From NCBI RefSeq assembly GCF_033100135.1, contig NZ_CP136920.1:2227001-2291000 (forward strand): 64,000 bases of DNA, given 5' to 3'. The position numbers and the translations under genes were made by a program. A model generated the notes under the pieces. That model saw nothing but the letters and a program-made list of their open reading frames with translations, was not told where the DNA came from and made no database searches. The stretch comes from Rubellicoccus peritrichatus (GTDB lineage: Bacteria > Verrucomicrobiota > Verrucomicrobiia > Opitutales > Cerasicoccaceae). Shown here in pieces: positions 9,201 to 18,499 of the stretch (position 1 is the stretch's first letter; the number at the start of each line of letters is the position of its first letter).

Positions 9201-12200
9201 GATATCATTTGCCACTGGTGCTATCAGTAGTGGCTCGCCTTCGTTTACGGCAACCGAATCATCAATTGCATTGGGCGCAAGATTCGTGTTCGGGTCCTGG
9301 CTGATTGGGAAGGTATTTTCTATAATGATGTTATCGAAACCTATGGTTGAAGCATCATTTGCCTGAACTTTAACACGGAATGTTTTGAGGCCTGTGGCAT
9401 TGTAGGTTGCCGGGCGCGTATGGTTTGCAACAAGTAACTCACCATTGAGCCAATAGGATGACTTCAGGTTTTCGATTTGGTGGAGGTTGCCATCGGGCCC
9501 TTCATAGGTTTGTGTTTGGCCTGAGTCGTTCAGATAAATGACAATCGTACTTGGTTCACCATTCGCGAGTGAATCTCCATACTTGGAGCCGCCAATGGAA
9601 AAGTGATAGAGGCCTACACCTTTCCCTTTGATAGCCAATTCACCAAACTTATGGGCTGATACACCGCCACTACTATAGTCAGAGACAGAATCAAAGTCAC
9701 CATGAGTAACCACGACTGAGATGCCACTTGTCGATGCATTAGAAACAGAGTAGTCAAAGCTGAATTTCATAACACTGGGTGGTCCCGCAAAGTCGACTAG
9801 ACGTGCAAAGCCCGCGCCAGAGTCTGCTGTGCTAATACCCGTACGTTCAATTTGCAGAACACCGTCTTCTATTGACCAGGTTCCGCCATCCGCTTCTGCA
9901 ACTGCTTCGCTGAGTTGGTTTTGCGATGGTGATGGATTGAAGTAGGTTTGTAAGTCCGATCCGTCTGAAAAGGATTGCGCGAAGAGAACGTTACTACCCA
10001 GGCTTTGATTCGTAACGGAGAAGTTTTGCAGATTTCCGCTGACATGATTATTTACATTGCCGCCTGTTAAGAAAACTCCCGCCTCAATCTTGACCGGTAG
10101 GCCTGGCAGCACACGCCGACCGATTGTTGTGTAACTTACGTTGTCGGCTGACACCTGCATCTCAATGATCGTGCCTGTACGAACGAGACGCAACCATCCA
10201 CCAGACGTAGTCGTGCTGCCTTTGGTTGAAACACCTCCGGTTTCCTTGCGTGAGAAGTATACATGCTCACCAGATGCATTAAAGCCAAGCGAAACGAAGC
10301 GACTATCTGCACGAAGACCTTGGCGAATCATGACTCCAACTGAGCCATTTCCGAGAGCTGCAAAATCACTGACTTGTGCCGTGAGTGTGAAATTCCCAAG
10401 AATGGATTGACTCTCGAAAAGGGCACTGTCCCGTTCTCCTGCAAAGCCTTTGCCTGTGCCACGCATCTCTGCGGTTACACCATCTGCAAGCACGCGGCTC
10501 CCACCTTCTACAAAGTTACCGATTGGGTTGCGATCCAAGCCCCAGCCAATGAGATCGTTGGCAGTGGCTGTATTATTCACAGTAAAGTAGATTCGGGCAA
10601 TGTCATCGTCTGTGCCATTTGTCACGGTATAGGCAACGGAATCCTGGCCATAAAATCCGGAGTCAGGCACATAGCGAACATTATCACCAACGATTGTGGC
10701 AGTGCCATTGCTTGCTTCTCCAATTGAAACAATACTTAGCGTGCCCGGTCCTGTATCATTGGCACGCACATCAACATCTACGGATGTGCCTTCGTCGAGA
10801 CTGGCAGAGTCGTCGAAAGCCACTGCGCCATCCAGGGTTTGCTTGTCGAGGCGGAAAGCGCGAAGTTGACTTGGATACATTTCAATCGAAATGGAATCAG
10901 TGCTGTTGCTGATCACGTCGCCAGTTGCTGCGTCAACCAGTAGTCCGCGGTCCGGTAGCGTTATTGTAACCGATACATCGTTGCGGGCTGTGTTCACAAC
11001 GCCGAGGTAAGTGCCATAGCCTTCAGTTTCAATAGATCGTACTACGACCGCTGGATCTGAGGATGCTGTCGCCAGAACCGTGCTGGGCAAGGCGGGTAGG
11101 GCAAGAAAGGCCTGATTAAATGCACGGACATAAGCAGGGAAGCCTGGATTGAATCTCCAGGAGCTAAGATAACCGACGTAGCGGGGGTCTCCATTGGCGA
11201 AAGCAAGGGCTTCTTCAAACATGACATAAGGGCCAGTGTATTCACAGTCTGATACAAAGTAACCTAATGGGTCTATTTCATTGGGGCCGTTGAGATCAAT
11301 GGTCATGGCATCTTCATTCAAGCAAAAGTGTCGGACAACTGCGGTACCTGACGGTGTTTTGAAAGCCTCAAGTGCATCGCCATCCGATACTGTGTAAGCG
11401 CGATTGAAAGAATAAGTCAGCATTCCGCCTTCGTTGGCGGTATAGTTGTGGGGGTCATTCTCGACATCTGCATGTTGCCACTCGTAGCCTCCATAAGTGT
11501 CACGAGGTACAGTTAATCCACGAAAGTGTCGATCAACATCGAGCGCGTCCTGCAAGCTGGTGGCTGAATAGCCTGCGGTATTCCATGCTGTAACATCTTC
11601 AGCAACAAGATCGTACTGGCCGGGAGGTAGATCTGATTTTCCTGTCTCTGTTGCATCGGAAGTGTATAGGATATTGGCATCTGAGTTGACCCCTTGTTCG
11701 CGCAAGTGATCCCGTATTTCGTTGATGAAGTCACGGCGTTTCTCAAACCACCAGGACTTATAGTCTTCGTAACGTGCTTCGGAATCTCTTAGTTGCTGAC
11801 GAGTGATTGGAATACCTCCGTTCCTCTCATTTGCGTAATCGGTGAAGTTCTTCTCATTGAAAGACATTGGCATTTGCGAAACGCGTGCCCGGAACCAGGC
11901 CCCGATGAAATTCACTTGGTCTTTATAACGCGATATCGTTGCGTCGAGGAGCAACTTTGCATCAGCAATTGTATCAGAATCTGTTATATCGGCCCGAGAA
12001 GATTCGGCCCAGCTGATATGTGTATAGATGGTTGATCCGTTGAGCGGAGTTGCCCGCTTTTGAGGCCCCAGGCTGTCATCCGCTCCGCCTTTACTGCCAG
12101 AGTACTCATAGTAGGGGAGGACATCAAAATCATAGTTAGTCAGCATATCCAGAACATTGCCCCAGCGTTCTGGCTCACGTGCTACAAAATACCATTCATT

Positions 12201-13109
12201 CCCACCGCCTGGTCCGGAATCAAACCCCTGATTACTGCCGAACTCAAGCAAGTCTGTTGTGTATGTGTTCATGCCAAGGAACTTCATTCGCTTTGCTTTG
12301 TATTCGAACCAGTCGGTCGAATCTGCGACGCCACGTTGCGTTGGGTCTTTGGACCAGATAACACCATCGGCCATTTCTTCACGATAAAAGATATGGCGAC
12401 GTGGCAGGTCGTTTGATGGTAGATTCAATTGAGCGGTGTAGGTTGATTCATCAGGTGCTTCATAGAGACGGATTTTGGAAACAGCCGCACCATTTGAGAG
12501 TGGTGCTTCACGGTTGGCATACTGTGCTATGATAACTTTGAAGCCATCGGCTGGCAAATCAGGATGAGCACCTCCGGACCTTGGGCGAACAACGTCGCTA
12601 AATCGATCATGCAAATGAAAGAGGTTCTGCCAGGTTTCAAACTGTCCGGACATCGGCATATTCAAGGACTCGGGATTTGTGCCTACATAGGGTGCATCAA
12701 GGGCATCTCCGACGGTCTTGCCGGTATGCAGTCCTCGGCTCATCGAGCCCCCCGTATTAATGATGTACATGGTTCTCGACACATCCTCAGGGTATTCAAC
12801 CTGGAGGACATAGGCTTTGCCGGCCTGAAGTCCCTTATTGGCACCGATACGATAGGCAAAGTAGCGTGCTTCTGAGCCCACAGGGTTGGGTATTACGCGA
12901 GTTGCGACACCTGAGATTGTTTGAATCTCACTAACGCCAGACGGGAATTCTTCGAAAGGGTGAGGATCGTTTATGTCACCACAGTCAATTTCATCGACAA
13001 GAACGAGGTTGTCGAAGGGAAGTGTTGGATGTACGGGAGCTGCATTGCTTATAGCTGAAAGGCTGATGAGAGTTAGGTTCATCAATATTAGATGTATTTG
13101 GGCTCTCAT
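6210..13109 (-). CDS. Giant secreted protein: putative novel glycoside hydrolase plus three cadherin/laminin/repeat blocks
   Basis: About 2299 residues. The ATG at 13109 is preferred over one 69 bases upstream because it starts directly with a signal peptide ending SAISNAAPVH. Residues about 20-750 form an enzyme-like region homologous to 19454-22228, sharing FYREEMADGVI, MNT-x3-DLLEFGS, VLPYYEY, RVSQMPMSF and VRHF-x-LNE, and ending in a small beta-domain typical of glycoside hydrolase C-termini. I do not recognise the family; a hydrolase role is inferred from the acidic conserved motifs and context. After this come three tandem units of about 510 residues, each a cadherin-like domain (NEGEPLLIAPVANDIDPD type), a DUF1349-like laminin-G-type domain and a 225-residue repeat module starting near QDF and GGTWSI. 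The last module ends the protein. Probably secreted or surface-attached. Divergent from 13820 across a shared control region. Confidence 0.65.
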   Translation of the reverse strand: MRAQIHLILMNLTLISLSAISNAAPVHPTLPFDNLVLVDEIDCGDINDPHPFEEFPSGVSEIQTISGVATRVIPNPVGSEARYFAYRIGANKGLQAGKAYVLQVEYPEDVSRTMYIINTGGSMSRGLHTGKTVGDALDAPYVGTNPESLNMPMSGQFETWQNLFHLHDRFSDVVRPRSGGAHPDLPADGFKVIIAQYANREAPLSNGAAVSKIRLYEAPDESTYTAQLNLPSNDLPRRHIFYREEMADGVIWSKDPTQRGVADSTDWFEYKAKRMKFLGMNTYTTDLLEFGSNQGFDSGPGGGNEWYFVAREPERWGNVLDMLTNYDFDVLPYYEYSGSKGGADDSLGPQKRATPLNGSTIYTHISWAESSRADITDSDTIADAKLLLDATISRYKDQVNFIGAWFRARVSQMPMSFNEKNFTDYANERNGGIPITRQQLRDSEARYEDYKSWWFEKRRDFINEIRDHLREQGVNSDANILYTSDATETGKSDLPPGQYDLVAEDVTAWNTAGYSATSLQDALDVDRHFRGLTVPRDTYGGYEWQHADVENDPHNYTANEGGMLTYSFNRAYTVSDGDALEAFKTPSGTAVVRHFCLNEDAMTIDLNGPNEIDPLGYFVSDCEYTGPYVMFEEALAFANGDPRYVGYLSSWRFNPGFPAYVRAFNQAFLALPALPSTVLATASSDPAVVVRSIETEGYGTYLGVVNTARNDVSVTITLPDRGLLVDAATGDVISNSTDSISIEMYPSQLRAFRLDKQTLDGAVAFDDSASLDEGTSVDVDVRANDTGPGTLSIVSIGEASNGTATIVGDNVRYVPDSGFYGQDSVAYTVTNGTDDDIARIYFTVNNTATANDLIGWGLDRNPIGNFVEGGSRVLADGVTAEMRGTGKGFAGERDSALFESQSILGNFTLTAQVSDFAALGNGSVGVMIRQGLRADSRFVSLGFNASGEHVYFSRKETGGVSTKGSTTTSGGWLRLVRTGTIIEMQVSADNVSYTTIGRRVLPGLPVKIEAGVFLTGGNVNNHVSGNLQNFSVTNQSLGSNVLFAQSFSDGSDLQTYFNPSPSQNQLSEAVAEADGGTWSIEDGVLQIERTGISTADSGAGFARLVDFAGPPSVMKFSFDYSVSNASTSGISVVVTHGDFDSVSDYSSGGVSAHKFGELAIKGKGVGLYHFSIGGSKYGDSLANGEPSTIVIYLNDSGQTQTYEGPDGNLHQIENLKSSYWLNGELLVANHTRPATYNATGLKTFRVKVQANDASTIGFDNIIIENTFPISQDPNTNLAPNAIDDSVAVNEGEPLLIAPVANDIDPDNGPDGLILNSFTAPSNGTVEQYGNELVYTPELGFFGQDSFDYTILDGEDSDTATVNITVNDTSLFSNLSSLGLTGINIGGSSGYSRLLSGGDLEVNSSGSGLGGTSDGVQLEQMTFSGNFSVQLRVANLIAMGAAPRGGIMIREDTEDNARTAMLTTSTDSEYRYAARTSIGSNLIEFNTGISYNYPGAWLRMIRFEDTIIYLVSEDGISFTEIDTTTINGLKETVHVGLFAAQARMIAADLEIVPAQEALFQQDFSQSTVVADYINTLLPERNLFTDISAESDGGTWSIDSGALKLIRTGINSESNGAGFYRLTDFENPPSIVKVSFNVSVENVTAYTNIAAFDLGNWSSHFDYNSGGASSDIANSLVIKGGGPGQFRFQIKGQNSDRFPDDGTPVSAVWYVNTSGASLTYTGPDALSHTLDDEASSLWVNGTLLLDNIQRSNAYAVNAIENFRFSMATHLPVTITLDNLKIENSFLVNDPPVAADDSAVTNERTTATINVLANDTDSDSQPAPLSIYSIGDAHHGSVSLLGSNITYTPDPGFYGVDEFTYLVTDGVEQDWGLVTVTVNSNTLSNTLTSEGLTGINIGSNSNGSSRVLQTTDWEVSGSGSGLSGTVDSFHFEEDTVDGDFSIVVRVTDLQSNGSAPRAGIMVRENNNADARMVALATTLATNYAIISRTTTGGSSSETIATESYTYPNGWLMLERVGDIINIAVSADGLSFIQIDSVTLTGLGTSVNVGLFSSSGSVNETTYATFDDFDLTISSAIFVQDFNSSSAVSSYFDITNPSANQFNDISAEVDGGTWSINNGALQIVRSGLGGSNAGSGFMRYTDFAGSPSVMKVEFDVSVNNIDTYTDLASFRLGDYSYQSDYSGTTASVSTTFELIIKGGGTNLFRFRINGMNTIKYPADGSFVHVVWYMNASGTTQTYIGPDGLSHTVDHLSNSLWCGTTLLIDNRVRFQNHLNTNLTDIYFRCPTTQSAVLQFDNLVISDTF

Positions 13110-13254
13110 GGTATAATAGGGGCGATGTAGATGAAGGCTTTTTGCCATCACGGATATGTTCGAGACAATCTGAGTCATAGGGTACTAGGGTTCAGGGTTT
13201 AAGGAGCTTTATGTAGAATCTTCTTAAGGGAAATAGACTGGATTTTTAATTTTT

Positions 13255-13268
13255 CTATAACATTATAG
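13255..13268. promoter_or_regulatory. Operator-like palindrome (degenerate copy)
   Basis: CTATAACATTATAG is a 14-base palindrome with only the central pair unmatched. It resembles the AACGTTATAG sites nearby but has CA in place of the central CG. It lies about 145 bases upstream of the leftward start at 13109 and contains TATAAT on the minus strand, so it may overlap a -10 box. Confidence 0.4.
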
Positions 13269-13476
13269 TAATATGTTGTTGAATTGCTGATGCTCTCAGC
13301 TTTTGAAAATCGAAAAGAAATTAGTCCTGGTTTGCCTCTTTGAGGCCTTATTTAAATGGGGTATTTAGCTTATGGGCGATTTTAAAGAGATAAGTTTCTC
13401 TGAGTATCATAAGCTATGTAAGCCTTCTGGTGGCGCAGATAATGATAAATAAGATATAGAATTCAAGTAAAAAGTA

Positions 13477-13486
13477 AACGTTATAG
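13477..13486 (+). promoter_or_regulatory. Operator-like site AACGTTATAG
   Basis: Within the context GTAAACGTTATAGT. The same core occurs at 13674 (reverse), 18349 and 19437, always between genes of this locus. The central CG and partial dyad symmetry fit a LacI-family operator; TATAGT could alternatively be a -10 box. Confidence 0.5.
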
Positions 13487-13673
13487 TGGTGTGCTTTAAG
13501 GCTGATTATTCTGGTTTCTGCTCTGGTATCCTGCTTGCGGAAGGATTTGCTGCCGATTATTATGGGCAAAAGTGAGCTTTTTATGGTTCATCGACTGATT
13601 GTCTCGCTGAACATGATTTATGGAGATGGACGATCGATTTGCTTTGCTCTGGTTAAAGGATTGACAGAGTTGA

Positions 13674-13683
13674 CTATAACGTT
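13674..13683 (-). promoter_or_regulatory. Operator-like site AACGTTATAG, reverse orientation
   Basis: CTATAACGTT on the plus strand, inside a perfect 10-base palindrome ATAACGTTAT (13676-13685). It starts eight bases after TTGACA at 13661-13666, where a repressor would block RNA polymerase at a promoter for the gene starting at 13820. Confidence 0.5.
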
Positions 13684-13819
13684 ATCAATATTGGTCATAT
13701 TATCTAAAAAACCCCATTGAATACGTAAATGAAAAATCAGTTTAAATGCTTATGTTATAGATGCTTAAAGACTTTTTTTATAGCCCTCATTAGTGCTCTA
13801 TAATGTTTTCTTTATCTTG

Positions 13820-16800
13820 ATGAAGAAGTCTTTTTCAAATCATGACAGTGGTTTTGCGCTTATTGTAGCAATATCGTTAATGGCATTCATCATTCTTATG
13901 CTCTTGAGTTTGTCTGCTCTTGTTAGTTTGGAGTTAGCCTCTACGACAACGGATCGAGACCGGATTCGCGCAGAAGAAAATGCACTTCTAGGGCTGAATG
14001 TTGCATTGGGTAATATACAGCGTTTATTGGGGAAGGATCAGCGGGTTAGTGCTTCTCCATTATTGCTGGATAGAAACATTTCAGCTGGTGATCCACGGGA
14101 GAATTGGACTGGTGTTTGGGATAGTGCAGAATTTCTTTCTGATGGCATTACTCCAAATCCTAATTTTGGGCAGCATCTTGGTTGGTTGATCTCAGGTTTT
14201 GATGACGCTGGTTTTGCAGGTGGCGTGCCTGCTTTTTCTTCATCATTCAATGGTGATGGTGAGCTGAGTGATGTAAGTAATGCCAAGTTAATTGGCGGGG
14301 GTACGGTTGATCATGGAGCTGGCAGCAATTTGGTAGACTATATTGCTGCACCTCGAATCGAAATTGATGGTACTTCCAGCTACGCATATTGGGTCTCTGA
14401 TGAAGGGCGTAAAGCTCAAGTCAATCTCGCAAGTCGAGATGATCTTGGTGAAACTTATACTGGTACCACGGATAATATTAAATCTCGCTTCTATCTTAGT
14501 AGTCCTGCTCGTTTTAATGCGAGTGCTTTGTCTGGTCTTGAAGATTTGCAGTTGGAAGGGGATGAGGGTCTGGCCAGGGCGGTTTTTAGATCTAATAGTA
14601 GTAGGGATCTAATTCTTGGTGAACCTGGCGATGTGATTGACTCTAAATGGAGCGATGCACTTCCTTCTTTCCATCACGACCTCAACTACGGCTCAATAAC
14701 TCTTCAGACGGATGTCAGAAATGGAGGATTGAAGAGAGATCTAAGCCTTTTGTTTGAATTGGATGATGCTGATTTTGCGAGAACTCCTTATTCTGGCGAG
14801 GCAACAGATTCAGTTTTTGATAATTGGGCTGGGAGTGAGCTTCCGTTGACAGATGGTAGTGATTATGTTGACCCAGCTACTGGGGATCAGGTCAGTTACT
14901 TGTTTAAGGAGCCTGTTCCTGAGTATGTTGGAAAGGATGCATATCTAAGGGGCCCAACATGGCATTACTTGCGAGATTTTTACCGACTATATAAAGATGT
15001 TGATGGTAATAGTACCCGGCCTGTGATCAATACCAGGCCTTTTGCTCCAAATGCGGGTGATTTTGCAAGTAAAGGAGGTGAGCGTGGTTATATTTGGACA
15101 ATGGAGTCGGATAACGGTGGAGATATACAGAATAAGGATAGCTATGTGAATACAGTGGTGCAGACGAAGCATGATCCAAATGAGAAAGTGACTCGCCTTA
15201 CCGGGCATGAAATTATGCCAATGCTTAACAGAATTGTATTTATTTTTTCTTTATACGAAGATCGTTCGGTTGATGAATGGGTTTTGCGTGCACCTGGGGA
15301 AACGACAAGTGATGGTAGTGTTGCTAAGGAGTACATGTTCGATACTACAGGCGGCATTACTAATGCGATTGCTCTAGTTGTTGACCCAATTGTTTATCTT
15401 TGGAATCCATATAATGTAGCGATTGAATTTGATGGTGGGTTCAAGGTGCATTCGACCTCATTCCCATTTATGATTTCGATTGCTCCTCCTGGCACTGATA
15501 TTTTGCCGCCTATTTCGGACCCTACAATTCCTCAAATGACTGGGCACATCGCAACTTTTGGGCGAATGAATTCGAGTAACTTCGGTAAGCTTGATATTGT
15601 TGTTGGTGGCTCTGGTGATATCATTCGGATGGAGCCGGGGGAGGTGAAAGTGTTCTCATCGGCAGAAAAAGCACCAATTCCTTTGGCTGATTTACCTAAG
15701 GTTAACACGGAAAATTCATCGGTTTCTTCGCCGATGTTTCGAGTGATTGAGGGTTTTAATCAGGACGGTGGTGTTTTGTTAGGGCGCCGTGAAAACACTA
15801 AAGAGTCTTTTCCAGATGAAGGAGTATTGCATCAACTTAAGACGTCAAGTTCGCAAAGCTTGGAGGTGAATGTATTCCCTTGGGGATCTGGTTTCTTTTC
15901 TGATAACAATAATGACGGTATAAATGATAAGGATTTTAGATCTCGCACTTCGGTTGGCTCGGTTAATGAATTCGCCTATGTTCCGAGTAATGTGCTGAGT
16001 CAGGGGGGTAGCTTAGTTGAAACTGATACTTACCTGCAGCGCCTTTTTCTTCAGCTGTATGGCCCATCAAATGCCACTGGTGCTCGTGAGCCGGTTATGG
16101 ATCTGCTTTATGGTGACTCTGGGACAGGTGGGGACTTTCCGCTTGTTGTGAAGCCCTCTGAAATTGACAATCAACCGAATCGTAAGTGGCCGTTTTTATT
16201 TTACGGAACTTATCAGAATCCAGTTGAACCTGACTTAGATAGAGTAGAGTCACCTGCTGAGTTCGTTGGGACAATGTCTCCATTTGCGCCAAATGTGGAT
16301 GCGCAGTTTTCAAACTTTCGTGTATCGAATCCACCGTTCTCTGTGCAATTGGGGCATGCTGATAGTTACGACGAGATTCAAGAGTTGGATGGTCGCGGGT
16401 TTTTTGGAACGGGTTACTCTGCATCTGGGGAAACTCACTTGGTGATTTCGGAAATACCTACTTATCCATTGCGCTCTTTGGCTTCACTGCAGCATGCTCG
16501 TATTTCACCATCCAGTTATATGCCAGGGCAGGCGATTGGGAATTCCTGGGCTACAGGTTTTGTTGGTCGCGACCAGAAGTATGATCGGGATGGTAGGTAT
16601 ACGCAGTATGATATTTCGTATTTAAGTAATGAAGCGCTTTTTGATTCATATTTCTTTTCCTCATTGACCCCTACGATGGATCTCACGGGAGATGTTCGTG
16701 AGGCAATGGATTTGAAGGCAACATTATCAGCGCTTGTTCAGGCAGTTTCAAGCGAGGGGCGCATGCCGGAATTAAGTAATGAGCGATTTGAGTACGTTGG

Positions 16801-17638
16801 TGGGACTGACGCTCTTGATATTAGTAGTGGCGTATCTACTTTTACAGATAATCTTTCGGGTGTAGATGGTTTTAGTAAGACTGCCAGCTATTTCGGTGTT
16901 AGGGGAGGTTTTAATATTAATAGCCTTTCAGTTAATGCATGGGATGCTTTCCTGGCGTCTACACTTGGGACTGATTACGATTACCTTGATCCAGTGAGTG
17001 GTTTTTCAACGAAAGCGAATAGTGATCTAACTATTCTGCCTAGGTCTACGTTGCCTAATGCGGATTCTAGTAATGAATGGTTGGGGCCTAAGGGATTGAC
17101 GGGTATTCAGCGTCGTCAATTGGCCGAGGCGATTGTTGCTCAGGTCGAGCTGCGAGGTCCGTTTTTGAGTCTTTCTGATTTTGTAAATCGTGAATTGGCG
17201 ATTGCAGATGAAGGGAAGGTTGGTCCTATTCAGGCAGCTATTGATAGTTTGGATATTAATGACGGCCAACAGTATGAAAATGCCTATATTAAAGGTGTTT
17301 CTAACGATTTTCATGTTGATAATGTCACGGCAAAGACTGGTGTGGGGACTCCGCAGTACCTGGCCCAGGCGGATGTCCTGACTCCGCTTGCGCCATATCT
17401 TTCTGCACGCTCAGACACTTTTGTTGTGCGTTCTTATGGAGATGTTGAAGACCCGTTCACGAATGAGATTAAATCCAGGGCATGGTGCGAGGCTGTAGTT
17501 CAGCGTATTCCGAAATTCGTGGATGAGAGTGAAGCGCCAGATACCCAACTTCCTAATTTGACGCAGTTTGATAACCAGAATCTCGGTCGACAGTTTCGTG
17601 TGATTTCTTTCCGCTGGCTTAATGAAGATGAAGTTTAA
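13820..17638 (+). CDS. Pseudopilin-anchored giant protein, Verru_Chthon cassette A-like
   Basis: About 1272 residues from the ATG at 13820. An upstream ATG at 13793 is less likely because the prepilin-like N-terminus begins MKKSFSNHDSGFALIVA. A short basic leader, G-F junction and one long hydrophobic helix (ALIVAISLMAFIILMLLSL) are followed by a charged heptad-like stretch (RIRAEENALLGLNVALG). This pattern matches type IV pilin/type II secretion minor pseudopilins and the Verru_Chthon cassette A family as I know it. The rest is a large extracytoplasmic region. Near the C-terminus FLSLSDFVNR, RAWCEAVV and GRQFRVISFRW are shared with 53025-56552, and their layout recalls GspK. It overlaps the next gene by 17 bases. 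Third codon positions look more A/T-rich than in the housekeeping genes, a possible sign of transfer or relaxed selection. Confidence 0.65.
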   Translation: MKKSFSNHDSGFALIVAISLMAFIILMLLSLSALVSLELASTTTDRDRIRAEENALLGLNVALGNIQRLLGKDQRVSASPLLLDRNISAGDPRENWTGVWDSAEFLSDGITPNPNFGQHLGWLISGFDDAGFAGGVPAFSSSFNGDGELSDVSNAKLIGGGTVDHGAGSNLVDYIAAPRIEIDGTSSYAYWVSDEGRKAQVNLASRDDLGETYTGTTDNIKSRFYLSSPARFNASALSGLEDLQLEGDEGLARAVFRSNSSRDLILGEPGDVIDSKWSDALPSFHHDLNYGSITLQTDVRNGGLKRDLSLLFELDDADFARTPYSGEATDSVFDNWAGSELPLTDGSDYVDPATGDQVSYLFKEPVPEYVGKDAYLRGPTWHYLRDFYRLYKDVDGNSTRPVINTRPFAPNAGDFASKGGERGYIWTMESDNGGDIQNKDSYVNTVVQTKHDPNEKVTRLTGHEIMPMLNRIVFIFSLYEDRSVDEWVLRAPGETTSDGSVAKEYMFDTTGGITNAIALVVDPIVYLWNPYNVAIEFDGGFKVHSTSFPFMISIAPPGTDILPPISDPTIPQMTGHIATFGRMNSSNFGKLDIVVGGSGDIIRMEPGEVKVFSSAEKAPIPLADLPKVNTENSSVSSPMFRVIEGFNQDGGVLLGRRENTKESFPDEGVLHQLKTSSSQSLEVNVFPWGSGFFSDNNNDGINDKDFRSRTSVGSVNEFAYVPSNVLSQGGSLVETDTYLQRLFLQLYGPSNATGAREPVMDLLYGDSGTGGDFPLVVKPSEIDNQPNRKWPFLFYGTYQNPVEPDLDRVESPAEFVGTMSPFAPNVDAQFSNFRVSNPPFSVQLGHADSYDEIQELDGRGFFGTGYSASGETHLVISEIPTYPLRSLASLQHARISPSSYMPGQAIGNSWATGFVGRDQKYDRDGRYTQYDISYLSNEALFDSYFFSSLTPTMDLTGDVREAMDLKATLSALVQAVSSEGRMPELSNERFEYVGGTDALDISSGVSTFTDNLSGVDGFSKTASYFGVRGGFNINSLSVNAWDAFLASTLGTDYDYLDPVSGFSTKANSDLTILPRSTLPNADSSNEWLGPKGLTGIQRRQLAEAIVAQVELRGPFLSLSDFVNRELAIADEGKVGPIQAAIDSLDINDGQQYENAYIKGVSNDFHVDNVTAKTGVGTPQYLAQADVLTPLAPYLSARSDTFVVRSYGDVEDPFTNEIKSRAWCEAVVQRIPKFVDESEAPDTQLPNLTQFDNQNLGRQFRVISFRWLNEDEV

Positions 17639-18323
17639 TATTAAAAGTCATATTTACCTGAGCACTGTTTTTCTTGCATGCTCAGTTTTGTGTGCGTCAG
17701 CGCAGCTTGAAGATGCAGTCAATATCACTTTTAGGTGTATCTCGCTGGATTCTCCAATTAGGGTCAATCTTTACACTCAGTTGGAGGGGGGGGAGCCGAT
17801 TCGAATCTACGCCAACTCAAGGACTAATTGGATTAAGTATTCTGGCCCTAATCCAATTGTCTTTTATCGAGACTCGAATCCAACTGGTGAGCAGAATGTT
17901 CGTGTCCCGGTTGGACAGTTTGCGTTCTCCAAGGGAATGGATACTCCTCTCCTTTTGTTTACACAATCTGAAGTAAAGGGGCACTATAGGATCACTTCTA
18001 TTGATGATGACCTTGAAGTTGCGCCAGCCGGTAGCTACCGTATATTTAACTTTACGCAAAAAGATATTGCGGGAATTGTAGGGTCGCAGAGATTTCGAGC
18101 TACTCCGGGAGATAGCGCACTAGTAAGAAATGCTGAAGACGAAGCTGTTGAAGTTTCTGTTCGTTTGGCTGAGAATGCAGAAGACGGTCCTGAGCGTCTT
18201 TATGCGGCGACATGGACTTATTCGCCTGATTTTCGTTATTTGATCTTCATTGTTCCAACTGGCGATCGTACTCGCGGCAACATCAAGATTCGTAAAATCA
18301 CTGACATTGTTGCTGAAAGCTAA
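17622..18323 (+). CDS. Small secreted partner of the pseudopilin-like giant
   Basis: A 233-residue protein with a signal peptide (about 1-27, SVLCASAQLED). It has no domain I recognise. It contains PIVFYRD, a VPVGQF stretch, a GSYRIFNFTQKDI segment and a C-terminal RYLIFIVPTGDR. The gene at 56554-57306 has the same plan (PMVFYRK, LPIGEC, GSVRFVNLTP, MRMLFIGYA) and also directly follows a giant pseudopilin-like gene, so the two are paralogous partners. The 17-base overlap with 13820-17638 implies translational coupling. A periplasmic or surface-exposed beta-rich partner is the simplest reading; the biochemical role is unknown. ATG at 17622 is followed by another at 17628; either is possible. 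Confidence 0.55.
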   Translation: MKMKFNIKSHIYLSTVFLACSVLCASAQLEDAVNITFRCISLDSPIRVNLYTQLEGGEPIRIYANSRTNWIKYSGPNPIVFYRDSNPTGEQNVRVPVGQFAFSKGMDTPLLLFTQSEVKGHYRITSIDDDLEVAPAGSYRIFNFTQKDIAGIVGSQRFRATPGDSALVRNAEDEAVEVSVRLAENAEDGPERLYAATWTYSPDFRYLIFIVPTGDRTRGNIKIRKITDIVAES

Positions 18324-18348
18324 TTTTTTCCTTGGCATGGGTAACGTA

Positions 18349-18358
18349 AACGTTATAG
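18349..18358 (+). promoter_or_regulatory. Operator-like site AACGTTATAG with possible promoter
   Basis: Context GTAAACGTTATAGTT, 25 bases past the preceding stop and about 140 bases before the PEP-CTERM gene. TTGGCA at 18332-18337 and TATAGT at 18354-18359 are 16 bases apart, a plausible sigma-70 promoter whose -10 box overlaps the motif. Confidence 0.5.
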
Positions 18359-18499
18359 TTTTATGAAAATGTGATCTCCAGCTTCTTACATTGCGAGTCT
18401 GAAACCCCTCACAGGAGTCGCCATGATGCGTGATGCTTAGATGAAATTATCACCACTAACCCCAAATTGAATAATATGAATCCACTCAATCTTATCGCT

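Larger units (their letters stand above)
13110..13819. promoter_or_regulatory. Divergent control region with repeated operator-like sites
   Basis: This AT-rich gap separates the leftward giant gene from the rightward pseudopilin-like gene. It contains CTATAACATTATAG at 13255-13268, AACGTTATAG at 13477-13486 and the same sequence in reverse at 13674-13683 (inside the palindrome ATAACGTTAT). It also has a CTTAAGAA-type element on the minus strand at 13213-13228. TTGACA at 13661-13666 could be a -35 box for rightward transcription, with the 13674 site just after it. No convincing gene lies here. Confidence 0.55.

Noticed and set aside
1754-13109. Repeat modules as a type IX secretion sorting domain
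   Set aside because: The C-terminal module is much longer than T9SS tails and lacks their short conserved motifs; no Por/Gld genes are seen.
13535-13720. 61-codon plus-strand frame in the central control region
   Set aside because: It starts with TTG, lacks protein-like composition and contains the operator-like site at 13674; better explained as regulatory DNA.
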